A stretch of 64,000 nucleotides of DNA from G963422445 sp963422445 (GTDB lineage Bacteria > Pseudomonadota > Alphaproteobacteria > Thalassobaculales > Thalassobaculaceae). The first letter of the stretch is position 1. Each line of letters opens with the position of its first letter. Both the position numbers and the translations under genes were made by a program. Of this stretch, positions 27,414 through 35,145 are shown one piece after another. The notes beneath the pieces were generated by a model. That model was not told the DNA's origin, ran no database searches, and was given only the letters and a program-made list of their open reading frames with translations. The stretch spans positions 6,324,001-6,388,000 of the forward strand of contig OY729512.2 of assembly GCA_963422445.2 (NCBI GenBank), in the 5' to 3' direction.

Positions 27414-27716
27414 ATGATGGACGAACCGACGAACTGGGAGAGCATGTCTCCGCACGAGAAGCTGGAGAGTCCGCGGGGACAGTATCTGATCGCTCAGGCG
27501 CTGCACTATGGCGTGCAGCAGATTATGCGTTTTCCGGACGTGCGCCGAGCGGATAACGACTGCGATGATATGCGTGAAATCCTGGAAGGCTGCTTTTCGC
27601 AGTGGGCCGCGCATTTTCGGGAGGGGGATCGGAGATGGGACGAGATATACCGGCCGAGGATAGTGGATGAAGGGTTCCGTCCGCTGGGCCAGGTCGAGGA
27701 TGAGGACGACGGCTGA
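27414..27716 (+). CDS. small acidic hypothetical protein
   Basis: 100 codons from ATG 27414, with GGAGGG ending 8 bases upstream; GTG 27411 and ATG 27417 are alternatives. It reads MMDEPTNWESMSPHEKLESP, GVQQIMRFPDVRRADNDCDD, MREILEGCFSQWAAHFREGD and ends in an acidic tail VEDEDDG. No family is recognised and no signal peptide or membrane segment is seen. It shares a local cluster of small unknown genes with the coiled-coil protein on the opposite strand, between an integrase relic and a MITE. Confidence 0.5.
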   Translation: MMDEPTNWESMSPHEKLESPRGQYLIAQALHYGVQQIMRFPDVRRADNDCDDMREILEGCFSQWAAHFREGDRRWDEIYRPRIVDEGFRPLGQVEDEDDG

Positions 27717-27757
27717 GGAGTGCGGCCGGTCGCGAGCAGCTGAGACGGGAGGCAGGT

Positions 27758-28036
27758 CTACTCGTCGGCGCCGCCAGTCTGGGGAGCGGGGGCGTCGCCC
27801 AAGAGGTTGCGAGCGATGATGTAGCGCTCGATGAGGTCGAGCTTGCCGAAGATCGTGCCCTTGAGCTCGGCCTGGCCGGTTTCGATGGAACGGAGGCGCT
27901 CGTCGAAGCCGTCCATGCGGTTGTCGAATTGGCGCTCGAGGCCGTCGATGCGTTTTTCGAGGCCTTGATGGCTGCGAAGCATCAGTCCGGCGAGGGCTAC
28001 GCCGACGGCGAGGATGGCGATCATCTCGGGGGTCAT
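27758..28036 (-). CDS. small membrane-anchored coiled-coil protein
   Basis: 92 residues. The N-terminal helix MTPEMIAILAVGVALAGLML is a likely membrane anchor. Next come heptad-patterned repeats (QGLEKRIDGLERQFDNRMDG, FDERLRSIETGQAELKGTIF) predicting a coiled coil, then LDLIERYIIARNLLG and a Pro/Gly-rich tail. Such small proteins occur next to phage- or restriction-like accessory genes, but no function can be given. It ends 10 bases before the frame at 28046. Confidence 0.6.
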   Translation of the reverse strand: MTPEMIAILAVGVALAGLMLRSHQGLEKRIDGLERQFDNRMDGFDERLRSIETGQAELKGTIFGKLDLIERYIIARNLLGDAPAPQTGGADE

Positions 28037-28045
28037 GGGTAAATC

Positions 28046-28332
28046 CTAGCAGGTTCCGGCAAGGCGGTCATGGCGGTTCGATCCAGGCTTCGAGGATGGT
28101 CCAGGGTCGGCTGAATCGAGGGCATCGTATTGTTCAGCCTCTATGTCTGCAGCGGTGGTGCGAAGGATCGCGGCGAGCCTTGAGACGTCGTCCTCGGAAA
28201 GGCGGACGCCGACCTTCCGGGGCAGGTGCCAGGACCGCGCCAGTGCGGCCACAGGGCGCGGCCGTTGCGGAGCGCCTGCGCGATGTCAAAGGCGAGCTTG
28301 TGCTTCGGGACCGGGCGGAGATCGTCTGCCAT
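28046..28332 (-). pseudogene. frameshifted small hypothetical gene
   Basis: Reading from ATG 28332: MADDLRPVPKHKLAFDIAQA, LRNGRALWPHW. A frame change near 28240 then gives a second frame, RSWHLPRKVGVRLSEDDVSR, LAAILRTTAADIEAEQYDAL, DSADPGPSSKPGSNRH. The amphipathic, helical composition of both halves and their tight join suggest one gene with a single indel. No family recognised. The alternative is two separate overlapping small frames. Confidence 0.45.
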
Positions 28333-28583
28333 GCGGCGATCATCGTATGAGAGCGTACCGGGACGATGGCCGCAGCCCACGATCCCGCTTTGTGCTATTC
28401 AACCCGGCGCGTGTCGTCAAGCTGCAGGGGAGGTGCGGGCGGTCCCGGTGTCGGCGATGACCAGGTGCAGCTTCGGATCAGCAAGCGCCAGCAATTAGTC
28501 GCTATGTCAGCAGGTCGTCGAGCGACTTGTGCTCCACATCCATTTCGGCGCGCTCCGCAGCGTCGATCACCAGTTCTCCAGAA
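28333..28583. other. mostly non-coding, orphan C-terminal tail next to the MITE
   Basis: Minus-strand bases 28583-28502 read as an open tail GELVIDAAERAEMDVEHKSL, DDLLT followed by TAG, entering from MITE type A copy 2. It is probably the 3' end of an unidentified gene whose upstream part was lost at the MITE. Nothing else supported. Confidence 0.35.
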
Positions 28584-28694
28584 ACCGCTTATGCACTTGG
28601 CTCCGATGAAATGCACATGTAGCGTTTGGCGTGCCGGGAATAGTCGACATCGGGGCCAACATCGTGTGCCACCGGAGCCACGTGCATAAGCGGT
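28584..28694. repeat. MITE type A copy 2 (111 bp, no target duplication)
   Basis: Same length and near-identical sequence to 1572-1682, same ACCGCTTATGC ends. The flanks differ (CTCCAGAA left, TACTGGAA right), unlike all other full MITE and IS1595 copies here, which have perfect 8-bp duplications. Left flank: the tail of an unknown gene. Right flank: codon about 43 of a GAPDH gene. This fits recombination between two copies rather than a simple insertion. Confidence 0.88.
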
Positions 28695-29584
28695 TACTGG
28701 AATTCGACTCGGTCCATGGGCGATGGGACGCCCGGCTCTCCCACGACGAGGGAAGGATCACGATCGGCAACACGCGGTTTCCGGTCCACGCCGAGCGCCG
28801 GATTGCGGACTTGCCGCTCGATGATGTGGACGTCGTCATCGATTGCACCGGCGCGTTCAAGACCGAAACGAAACTCGCGCCCTAACTTTCCAGCGGGAGT
28901 GAAGAACGTTGTCGTGTCCACGCCGGTCCGGGACGGCCCGACCGCCAACATCGTCTCATGACCGCGGCAAGTTGCACGACCAATTGCCTTGCGCTAGTCG
29001 TGAAGATGATCCACGAGAACGATCGGAATTCGCCACGGATCAATCACAAAGATCCATGACGTTACCAAAACCCAGACCATCGTGGACCGCCCGCCAAGGA
29101 CCTCCGCCGCGCCCGTTCGGCCCTGAATTCGCTGATTCCGACAACGACAGGCAGTGCCACCGCAATCACGCTGACCGCTTATGCACTTGGCTCCGGCTTG
29201 ATCAACATGTTGATCGAAAACCGTCCAAATGGACCGGTAGGAGTCAACTTCTCGTGGCAAACTCTCGCAACCGGAGCTACGTGCATAAGCGGTTCACGCT
29301 GATCTACCCGAACTCAAGGGCCGGCTGAATGGCCACACAGTCCGTGTTCCGCTCCTCAACGCATCGCTGACGGACAGCGTGTTTGAGGTCGGGCGCGCAA
29401 CATCCGTCGGAGAGATCAACGACCTGTTCAGAGCCGCAGCTGAAGGACCGCTTGCGGGGATCCTCGGCTACGAGGATCCCCGCTCATCTCGGCCGATTAT
29501 GTCAACGATCCGCGATCTTCTGTCGATGGACCGTCCACGATGGTTGTGAACGGAACGCCAGTAAAGGTTTACGCCTGGTATGAT
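28695..29584 (+). pseudogene. ArsJ-associated glyceraldehyde-3-phosphate dehydrogenase, decayed
   Basis: Begins abruptly at LEFDSVHGRWDARLSHDEGR, then RIADLPLDDVDVVIDCTGAF, FPAGVKNVVVSTPVRDGPTA, the active-site TAASCTTNC, GIRHGSITKIHDVTKTQTIV, RRARSALNSLIPTTTGSATA, LIYPELKGRLNGHTVRVPLL, NASLTDSVFEVGRATSV, ISADYVNDPRSSVDGPSTMV and VYAWYD. LEFDSVHGRW and the order of segments match the GAPDH that pairs with ArsJ, which by published work makes 1-arseno-3-phosphoglycerate for export. Defects: the N-terminal ~43 codons are lost at a MITE, there are frameshifts near 28883 and 29095, a small deletion before TAASC, a type B MITE at 29174-29293, and the C-terminus is cut at an IS66 remnant. Removing the MITE restores SATAIT-LIYPELKG. 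Confidence 0.87.
29174..29293. repeat. MITE type B copy 2 (120 bp) in the GAPDH pseudogene
   Basis: ACCGCTTATGCAC ends with the perfect 8-bp duplication TCACGCTG (29166-29173 and 29294-29301). It contains the perfect palindrome GATCAACATGTTGATC. Excision with one duplication copy rejoins the GAPDH frame. Confidence 0.93.
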
Positions 29585-30271
29585 TCGGTGCATAGGGTTG
29601 CCCGCATTGTTCGCAGACGCAGGTATCCGGCGGCGGGTTGTGTTCTTCGCGGCGCTTGCGTTCGGAGCGCGGCCTGTCCTGCTGTTCGCGCTTGCGTCCG
29701 TAGAGCGTCTTCGACAGCACGGACCCGGCCGCGCGCAGCTTGGCAAGCTGGGCTTTCAGGATCTCGATCCGGCGCCGGGTTCCCGTGATGGCCCTGCGCA
29801 GCTCGGCATCCATGCCGGACAGTGTCTTCGACAACGCCTTCCGGGCCGTGCGAAGCCGCGCAAGCCGGGCCTCCGCCGGCCCTTGCCGCCTTGACCGCCC
29901 TGCGCAGCCGGGCATTCTCCTTGTGCAACGTCTTGATCGTTTCCCGGCGCTGCGGTGCCTCTTCCAGGGCCGTGCGAGCCCGTCTGGCGTCCTCGACCGA
30001 CTGCCTCCTCGGCCTCGCTCAGCCTTTGCCGGCAGGACTTGAACCGCGATGTCCACACACCGGCATCGCGACGGGCGGCCACATCCGCCCAGCGCAGTTC
30101 TTCGCAACGCGCCGCGGCCGCGGCCGCGGCCGTCCGCACACGCTGCTCTTCATACAGAGATTGGAAATCTTGCGACGAGGCCGCCGCCGTCGACTTCGGT
30201 GACGACCAGATCTCTTCGCCGCACTCGGTCAGCGTCGCATCTATGGAGAAATCATCGTCCAGAACCGCCAT
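29585..30271 (-). pseudogene. IS66-like transposase, N-terminal remnant, frameshifted
   Basis: From ATG 30271: MAVLDDDFSIDATLTECGEE, an Ala/Arg-rich coiled-coil region (TLHKENARLRRAVKAA in another frame), then AQLAKLRAAGSVLSKTLYGR, KREQQDRPRSERKRREEHNP and a zinc-finger-like CVCEQCGQPYAPN, where the sequence stops against the GAPDH pseudogene. The order of coiled coil, LSK.LYGRK.E, basic stretch and CxxCGxPY matches the N-terminal region of a long IS66-like transposase family. The DDE domain is absent, and at least two frame changes occur. Its insertion separates gap from arsJ. Confidence 0.7.
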
Positions 30272-30375
30272 GCGCTCGACGATAGCGCAAGTGAAATCGT
30301 GTTACCTGACCCCTTGTGAGGTGTCGATTCGACTTGGACGATAATCCAGATGAGGGGATCTACACGGCCCGCCCG

Positions 30376-30651
30376 AACGCTTACGTCTTCGGCGCCGTCT
30401 TCGCGGTCAATTCCTCGCTTCACTCCTATCTTATCCTCGCCTTTTCGAAGAAAGAGCGAGTGACCATGGATGTCAGCTTCTATTACATGGCCAAACTTGG
30501 CGAACGGCTGATTGGTACGATCTTGTCGGGGTTGACTTTTCAGGTCGGCGGACTGGCCCTCTGCCTTGGCATGGCTGCGGTCATGATCGTCTTGAACACA
30601 TTGGCGGCCAACCGGCTCCAGCCAGCGCTCGTCCCGGAACCGGCTGCGTGA
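30376..30651 (+). pseudogene. arsJ: ArsJ organoarsenical efflux permease, C-terminal fragment
   Basis: The frame reads AYVFGAVFAVNSSLHSYLIL, AFSKKERVTMDVSFYYMAKL, GERLIGTILSGLTFQVGGLA and LCLGMAAVMIVLNTL, ending EPAA at TGA 30651. This is the terminal portion of the MFS permease ArsJ (FAVNSS.HSYLILA, DV.FYYMAN, G.LSGL.Y). Family knowledge: ArsJ exports 1-arseno-3-phosphoglycerate made by the partner GAPDH. The rest of the gene is replaced by the IS66 remnant. It lies on the same strand and downstream of the GAPDH pseudogene, as in ars operons. Confidence 0.8.
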
Positions 30652-30727
30652 GGAGGCCATGACACGCCCGGACCGTAAACCGGGCTTGTTGCCGCAGCTT
30701 GAAACGGCCTGCGCGGGCTACCGGCTT

Positions 30728-31738
30728 CTATCTGACTTGCGGGATCACTTCTTCGGCCATCCGCTGCATGCAATCCATGGCGACCGATTTCTCCATGCCG
30801 GCCCATTCCATCGACAGGATCAGGTGATTGACCCCGAGACGCCGGTTGATCGCGATCATCTGTTCGGCAACCTCGTCAGACGAGCCGACCAGAAAACGGT
30901 CGCCCACGAGATCATCGAATCCGCCAGCCAGAGTTTCGCCGCTGGGCAGTTCGTCGCTTTGTCCGGTCGCGTGATAGGACGCGTACTTGCGGGCGATATG
31001 CGGTCCGGCCAGTCGGATTGCCTCCTCCCGGGTCGCCGCCACGAAAGCTTCACGCCGCATCGGAAACTCGGCCGGAAATGGCTTGCCGGCCGCATCAAGG
31101 CGGCGCCGATACTCCGCCACCTGCCGGACCAGTGTGTCCACCGTCACATGAGGATTGATGTACCAGCAGTCACCATGCTCTACCGCGCGCGCCAGCGCCA
31201 CGTCGGAATTCGCGCCAATCCAGATTGGCGGGTAGGGATTCTGGATCGGTTTCGGCCAGCACAGAGCACCATCCAGCACGAAATGCGAGCCGGTCATGGT
31301 GACTGGGCCTTCGGTCCACAGACGTTTGATCGCAATCAGGTTTTCCGTGGCCCGGCGGCCACGCTCGCGCCGGCTGGTGCCGAAGGCCTGAAATTCGACA
31401 TCGCGGTAGCCGATTCCGACACCGAAAATCATCCGGCCATTCGAGAGGACATCCATGGTTGCGATCTGCTCGGCAATATCCAGCGGCTTGTGCAACGGCA
31501 GCAGGACGATGCCGGCATTGAGGCGCGCCTGCTTTACTTCGCCGGTCAAGCGAGCTAGCAATGGAAACTGCTGCAATGCCTGATAATCCACCGTCGAATA
31601 ATGCGAGCCCTTGGTAATGGACGCATAATCGAGTCGGTCGGCCAACCGGGCCTGTTCGATCAAATCTTCGGCCATCGCCGCCATGTCGGCCCCGAAGGGG
31701 TACTGGCCGCGCAGCATGATTCCGACCTGCATGGGCAT
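30728..31738 (-). CDS. LLM class flavin-dependent oxidoreductase
   Basis: 336 residues, alkanal monooxygenase/luciferase-like fold. Segments: VGIMLRGQYPFGADMAAMAE, STVDYQALQQFPLLARLTGE, LPLHKPLDIAEQIATMDVLS, GRMIFGVGIGYRDVEFQAFG, RRATENLIAIKRLWTEGPVT, PPIWIGANSDVALARAVEHG and a C-terminal GSSDEVAEQMIAINRRLGVN. The flavin-binding order is typical; the substrate is unknown. ATG 31738 or the ATG two codons later (31732) can serve as start. It is convergent with the arsJ fragment and close to tRNA-Val. Confidence 0.9.
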   Translation of the reverse strand: MPMQVGIMLRGQYPFGADMAAMAEDLIEQARLADRLDYASITKGSHYSTVDYQALQQFPLLARLTGEVKQARLNAGIVLLPLHKPLDIAEQIATMDVLSNGRMIFGVGIGYRDVEFQAFGTSRRERGRRATENLIAIKRLWTEGPVTMTGSHFVLDGALCWPKPIQNPYPPIWIGANSDVALARAVEHGDCWYINPHVTVDTLVRQVAEYRRRLDAAGKPFPAEFPMRREAFVAATREEAIRLAGPHIARKYASYHATGQSDELPSGETLAGGFDDLVGDRFLVGSSDEVAEQMIAINRRLGVNHLILSMEWAGMEKSVAMDCMQRMAEEVIPQVR

Positions 31739-31939
31739 GATTGCGTTACCTGTAAGTTGTTGGGTTGCTCAAATGCTGGCGCATCCCGGCGCATTGCGAA
31801 CAGAACAACAGAACTGTCAGCCCGGGACCTCAATGATTGCGACGGTGACACGACCGACCGGATCGTCACGGACCGCCTTGTCGATACCGCCCTGACGCTG
31901 GTGGTTCCCGGACCGGATCCGGGAACGGTTGGCAGGATA

Positions 31940-32014
31940 TGGTGGGCGCGGCTGGGATTGAACCAGCGGCCTCTCGCGTGTGAGGCGAGCGCTCTCCCGC
32001 TGAGCTACGCGCCC
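31940..32014 (-). tRNA. tRNA-Val (CAC)
   Basis: The minus strand folds as a cloverleaf: acceptor GGGCGCG/CGCGCCC, D arm with AGCTCAGCGGGAGAGC, anticodon stem CTCGC/GCGAG with loop CTCACAC (anticodon CAC), T arm GCTGG-TTCAATC-CCAGC, discriminator A and an encoded CCA (31942-31940). The D-loop and T-loop consensus bases are in place. It decodes GTG. Confidence 0.95.
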
Positions 32015-32353
32015 ATCTCCTGTCCTGTACAGATAGCGAGTTTGCCCGGCCGATGTCAAGCAAAGGCGCCATGATGAGGGCGCTGAACTGCTGCGGCCAT
32101 CCGTTCGCCGTTGACCTGTCGCGCATCTTCAGACTAGGTTTCGAACGAATTTGCATAGCGGCGTCCTGCCGCGACGCAGACCTGACGATCTCCGCCCGGC
32201 CGGGAACGGTTCAAACGTGCAGACATACCGACTCTTCGCATTGGAAAGCAGTCCGATAGCCACGCGCCAGAACATCAGGGCCGTCACGCGACCGCTCCGT
32301 GGACCTGACGGTCCGTTCGGGCGATCTGCCGTGAATGTCCGTATCGACCTGCC
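32015..32353. other. intergenic region before the DUF924 gene
   Basis: No supportable frame. It contains the promoter region of the tRNA (right side, minus strand) and of the DUF924 gene. Confidence 0.4.
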
Positions 32354-32896
32354 ATGACCGAACCGCGTGAAATTCTCGATTTCTGGTTCGAGGACTGCGA
32401 CCCGGAACAATGGTTCTCGAAAGATCCCGTATTCGACCAGACGATTCGCGATCGCTTTGGCGCAGCTTATGCCGAAGCCATGGCCGGCAAGCTGGATCAT
32501 TGGGAACATGATGCCCAATTCAGTCTGGCGCTGATCGTGCTGCTCGACCAGTTTCCGCGCAACATGTTTCGCGGGACCGCCCGTATGTACGAGGCCGACG
32601 CCAAGGCGCTGGCGCTCGCAAAACGCGTGGTCGGTTCGGATGCTGAAAAAGCACTGTCCGAAGATCGCAGACGGTTCCTTTATCTACCGCTTGAACATAG
32701 CGAAGACCTGTCGGATCAGCGCCACTGTCTGGCGCTCATGACGACGCTGGAAGATCAGCGCAGTGCCGAATATGCCCACCGGCACCTTGTCATCATCGAA
32801 CGCTTCGGGCGTTTCCCGCACCGCAACGACATCCTCGGACGGCAGAGCACGCCAGAGGAAATCGTCTTTCTGACCGAGCCAGACTCCTCATTCTGA
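32354..32896 (+). CDS. DUF924 family protein
   Basis: 180 residues. Characteristic segments: ILDFWFEDCDPEQWFSKDPV, FDQTIRDRFGAAYAEAMAGK, LALIVLLDQFPRNMFRGTAR, MYEADAKALALAKR, RRFLYLPLEHSEDLSDQ, HRHLVIIERFGRFPHRNDIL and STPEEIVFL. DUF924 proteins are all-helical, TPR-like and of unknown function; the LDQFPRN and FPHRN motifs are diagnostic. ATG 32354 is the natural start. The next gene starts 35 bases downstream on the same strand, so they may form an operon. Confidence 0.92.
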   Translation: MTEPREILDFWFEDCDPEQWFSKDPVFDQTIRDRFGAAYAEAMAGKLDHWEHDAQFSLALIVLLDQFPRNMFRGTARMYEADAKALALAKRVVGSDAEKALSEDRRRFLYLPLEHSEDLSDQRHCLALMTTLEDQRSAEYAHRHLVIIERFGRFPHRNDILGRQSTPEEIVFLTEPDSSF

Positions 32897-32931
32897 CAAC
32901 GCGACCCCGCGCGGATCCGAAAGGAGGCACC

Positions 32932-33876
32932 GTGACCGAAAAGCCGCACGCCCTGATTTACCTGCCGTGGTACGAACCGGCCATGAACCGGCTCGACGAA
33001 CTCGCCGTGACCCATCACTTGTACAAGGCCGATGACAAGGCCGGGTTCCTCGCCGAATATGGCCCGAAATGCACCATCATCGGCACCATGTTGAAATGTC
33101 CGGCATCGCTGATCAGTGCAGTACCGAATGTCAGACTGATCCTGAATTTCGGCGTCGGCTATGATCAGGTTGATGTCGCCGAAGCCAACCGGCGCGGCGC
33201 CAGGGTCGTCAATACGCCGGCCGTTCTAGACGACTGCGTCGCCGACATGGCGCTGGCACTGACCCTGGCCGGACGGCGACATCTTGTACAGGCCGATCGC
33301 TATGCTCGCGCGGGACGCTGGCCCATCGAAGGCGACTATCCGTTGGTCCTTAACGTTCACCACGCCCGAGTCGGCATCCTCGGACTGGGCCGCATCGGCA
33401 TGGAGATCGCCGACCGCTGCAAGGCGTTCAAGATGGACATCCGCTACCATCAACGCAATCCGAGGTCGGATGTGCCCTATCCGTATTTTGACAGCCCGGT
33501 GATGCTCGCGCGCAACTGCGACATCCTGATCGCCATCATCCCCGGCGGCGATGCGACCCGCAATCTGGTCGATGAAGAGGTCATGGAGGCGCTTGGGCCG
33601 GACGGCCTTTTGGTCAATGTGGCACGCGGAACCGTAATCGACACCGAGGCGTTGGCCCGCTGCCTGAAAGATGGACGACTCGGTGCAGCCGCCCTCGATG
33701 TCTACCCCGACGAACCCGAGATCCCGCCGGCCCTTCTCGACATCACGGACCGTCTGATCCTGACCCCGCATGTGGCCAGCGCCACGCATTACACGCGCAT
33801 GGCAATGGGAATGGTTCTCTACGACAACCTGAAGGCCACGCTCGAAGACCGCCCGTTGCTGACCCCGGTCAACTGA
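32932..33876 (+). CDS. D-2-hydroxyacid dehydrogenase (NAD(P)-dependent)
   Basis: 314 residues with a GTG start after AAGGAGG (6-base spacing). NAD-binding motif VGILGLGRIGMEIADRCKAF; catalytic Arg in LLVNVARGTVID, catalytic Glu in ALDVYPDEPEIP, catalytic His in ILTPHVASATHYTR. The N-terminal substrate lid carries LILNFGVGYDQVDVAEANRR and GARVVNTPAVLDDCVADMAL. It belongs to the GhrB/hydroxypyruvate-reductase-like branch and would reduce a 2-oxoacid such as glyoxylate or hydroxypyruvate; the exact substrate is not visible. Confidence 0.92.
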   Translation: MTEKPHALIYLPWYEPAMNRLDELAVTHHLYKADDKAGFLAEYGPKCTIIGTMLKCPASLISAVPNVRLILNFGVGYDQVDVAEANRRGARVVNTPAVLDDCVADMALALTLAGRRHLVQADRYARAGRWPIEGDYPLVLNVHHARVGILGLGRIGMEIADRCKAFKMDIRYHQRNPRSDVPYPYFDSPVMLARNCDILIAIIPGGDATRNLVDEEVMEALGPDGLLVNVARGTVIDTEALARCLKDGRLGAAALDVYPDEPEIPPALLDITDRLILTPHVASATHYTRMAMGMVLYDNLKATLEDRPLLTPVN

Positions 33877-33888
33877 GACCGGACCAAA

Positions 33889-34365
33889 TCAATCGATCCC
33901 GGCTTCGGCCCAGATGACCTTGCGGACGTTTTCGGGAATCGGCATGGCCGATCGCTTGTCGAGGTCGAAACAGACGCTGACCCCCGATGATGTGGCGGCA
34001 CAGCCATCGCCTGTGAAAACACCGTGGCGCATGATCATCGAACTGTTGCCGATGCACGTGACGGCAAGGCCGACCTCAACCTCTCCGGGAAACCGCACTT
34101 CACGCAGATAGTCGTATTCAATGCGCCGGACAACCCAGTCGAAACGCGGCACGGTTTCGCCTGCCGTCCGCAAACGGGCGTCGATACGGGAAAACAGGAT
34201 TGTCCGCGCATTCTCGATGAACTGGCCGTAGGCATTGTTGTTGACATGGCCGACCGGGTCGAGATCGCTATAGCGCAGGATCTCGCGGCTCCAGCATCGA
34301 TAAGAGGCGCGATCAACGGCCACGAATTCGTCATCCGCCGTCGTCGTCCGGGGCGTGACGGTCAT
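33889..34365 (-). CDS. 4-hydroxybenzoyl-CoA-type thioesterase (hotdog fold)
   Basis: 158 residues. The active-site helix region YSDLDPVGHVNNNAYGQFIE is the 4HBT signature (Asp nucleophile followed by GHVNN). DWVVRRIEYDYLREVRFPGE and SMIMRHGVFTGDGCAATSSG complete the hotdog fold. It cleaves an acyl-CoA of unknown type. ATG 34365 overlaps the TGA of the upstream aldolase gene (ATGA), so translation is probably coupled and both proteins may serve one catabolic route. The last codons are 12 bases from the convergent dehydrogenase stop. Confidence 0.88.
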   Translation of the reverse strand: MTVTPRTTTADDEFVAVDRASYRCWSREILRYSDLDPVGHVNNNAYGQFIENARTILFSRIDARLRTAGETVPRFDWVVRRIEYDYLREVRFPGEVEVGLAVTCIGNSSMIMRHGVFTGDGCAATSSGVSVCFDLDKRSAMPIPENVRKVIWAEAGID

Positions 34366-35129
34366 CCGCGGAACCGCCGGGCCAAGGCATCGGCCTCGCG
34401 GGCTAGGATGTTGGCGTCCACGCCGCAAGCCACGAAGATGAAACCCTCGTCAAGCCACATCTGCGCCTGCTCGACATCCGTCGTGAGAATGCCGGCCGCC
34501 TTGCCGGTATCAACGATCCGACGATGTCCATCCCTGATCGCGGCAATCACGTCGGGATGATTGCGATCCGTCAGATGGCCGGGCGCCGCCCCGAGATCGG
34601 CCGGACCGATGAAGACGCCGTCAACACCGTCGACCAACGCTATGTCCTCGATATTGTCGAGGCCGGTTCGAGTTTTGACCTGAACCAGTAGACAGATGTC
34701 GTCCGAGGCCCCACCGGGATAATCCGTGATTCGTCCGTGCCGATTGGCTCGGATGCCTCCGGCCACGCCACGGATACCATCAGGCGGATACCGGGTCGCG
34801 GCAACCGCCCGGCGCGCTTCCTCGGCCGAACTCATTGGCACCAGGAGAGAACGGACGCCGATATCGAGAAGTTTCTTGAAGATCACCATGTCATTCCATG
34901 GCGGCCGAACAATCGGTGTCGTCATCAGGCTACGATCAACCGTCATCAGCTGCGGCAGAATCTCTCCGACATCAGTCGGCGAATGTTCACAGTCCAGCAG
35001 CAACCAGTTGAAGCCGCAATCTGCGAGAAGATCGGCAACGGTCGCCGTTCCGAGTGTTGCCCAGAAGCCGATTTGCGCCCTCTGTTCAGCGAAAGCCTGT
35101 TTGAACCGGTTTGGGCCGATATCGATCAT
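34362..35129 (-). CDS. HpcH/HpaI family class II aldolase
   Basis: 255 residues from ATG 35129 (MIDIGPNRFKQAFAEQRAQI). TIM-barrel segments: IGFWATLGTATVADLLADCG, NWLLLDCEHSPTDVGEILPQ, PIVRPPWNDMVIFKKLLDIG, SLLVPMSSAEEARRAVAATR, YPPDGIRGVAG, VQVKTRTGLDNIEDIALVDG and VDGVFIGPADLGAAPGHL. Metal-binding Glu and Asp lie in VKTRTG and GPADL. The family cleaves 2-keto-3-deoxy sugar acids or 4-hydroxy-2-oxo acids. The IS427-type element begins 16 bases upstream of the start (35145), so the native promoter is displaced; an upstream in-frame ATG at 35141 is the last before the IS. Confidence 0.9.
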   Translation of the reverse strand: MIDIGPNRFKQAFAEQRAQIGFWATLGTATVADLLADCGFNWLLLDCEHSPTDVGEILPQLMTVDRSLMTTPIVRPPWNDMVIFKKLLDIGVRSLLVPMSSAEEARRAVAATRYPPDGIRGVAGGIRANRHGRITDYPGGASDDICLLVQVKTRTGLDNIEDIALVDGVDGVFIGPADLGAAPGHLTDRNHPDVIAAIRDGHRRIVDTGKAAGILTTDVEQAQMWLDEGFIFVACGVDANILAREADALARRFRG

Positions 35130-35145
35130 GGTCGTTTCCATTCTA

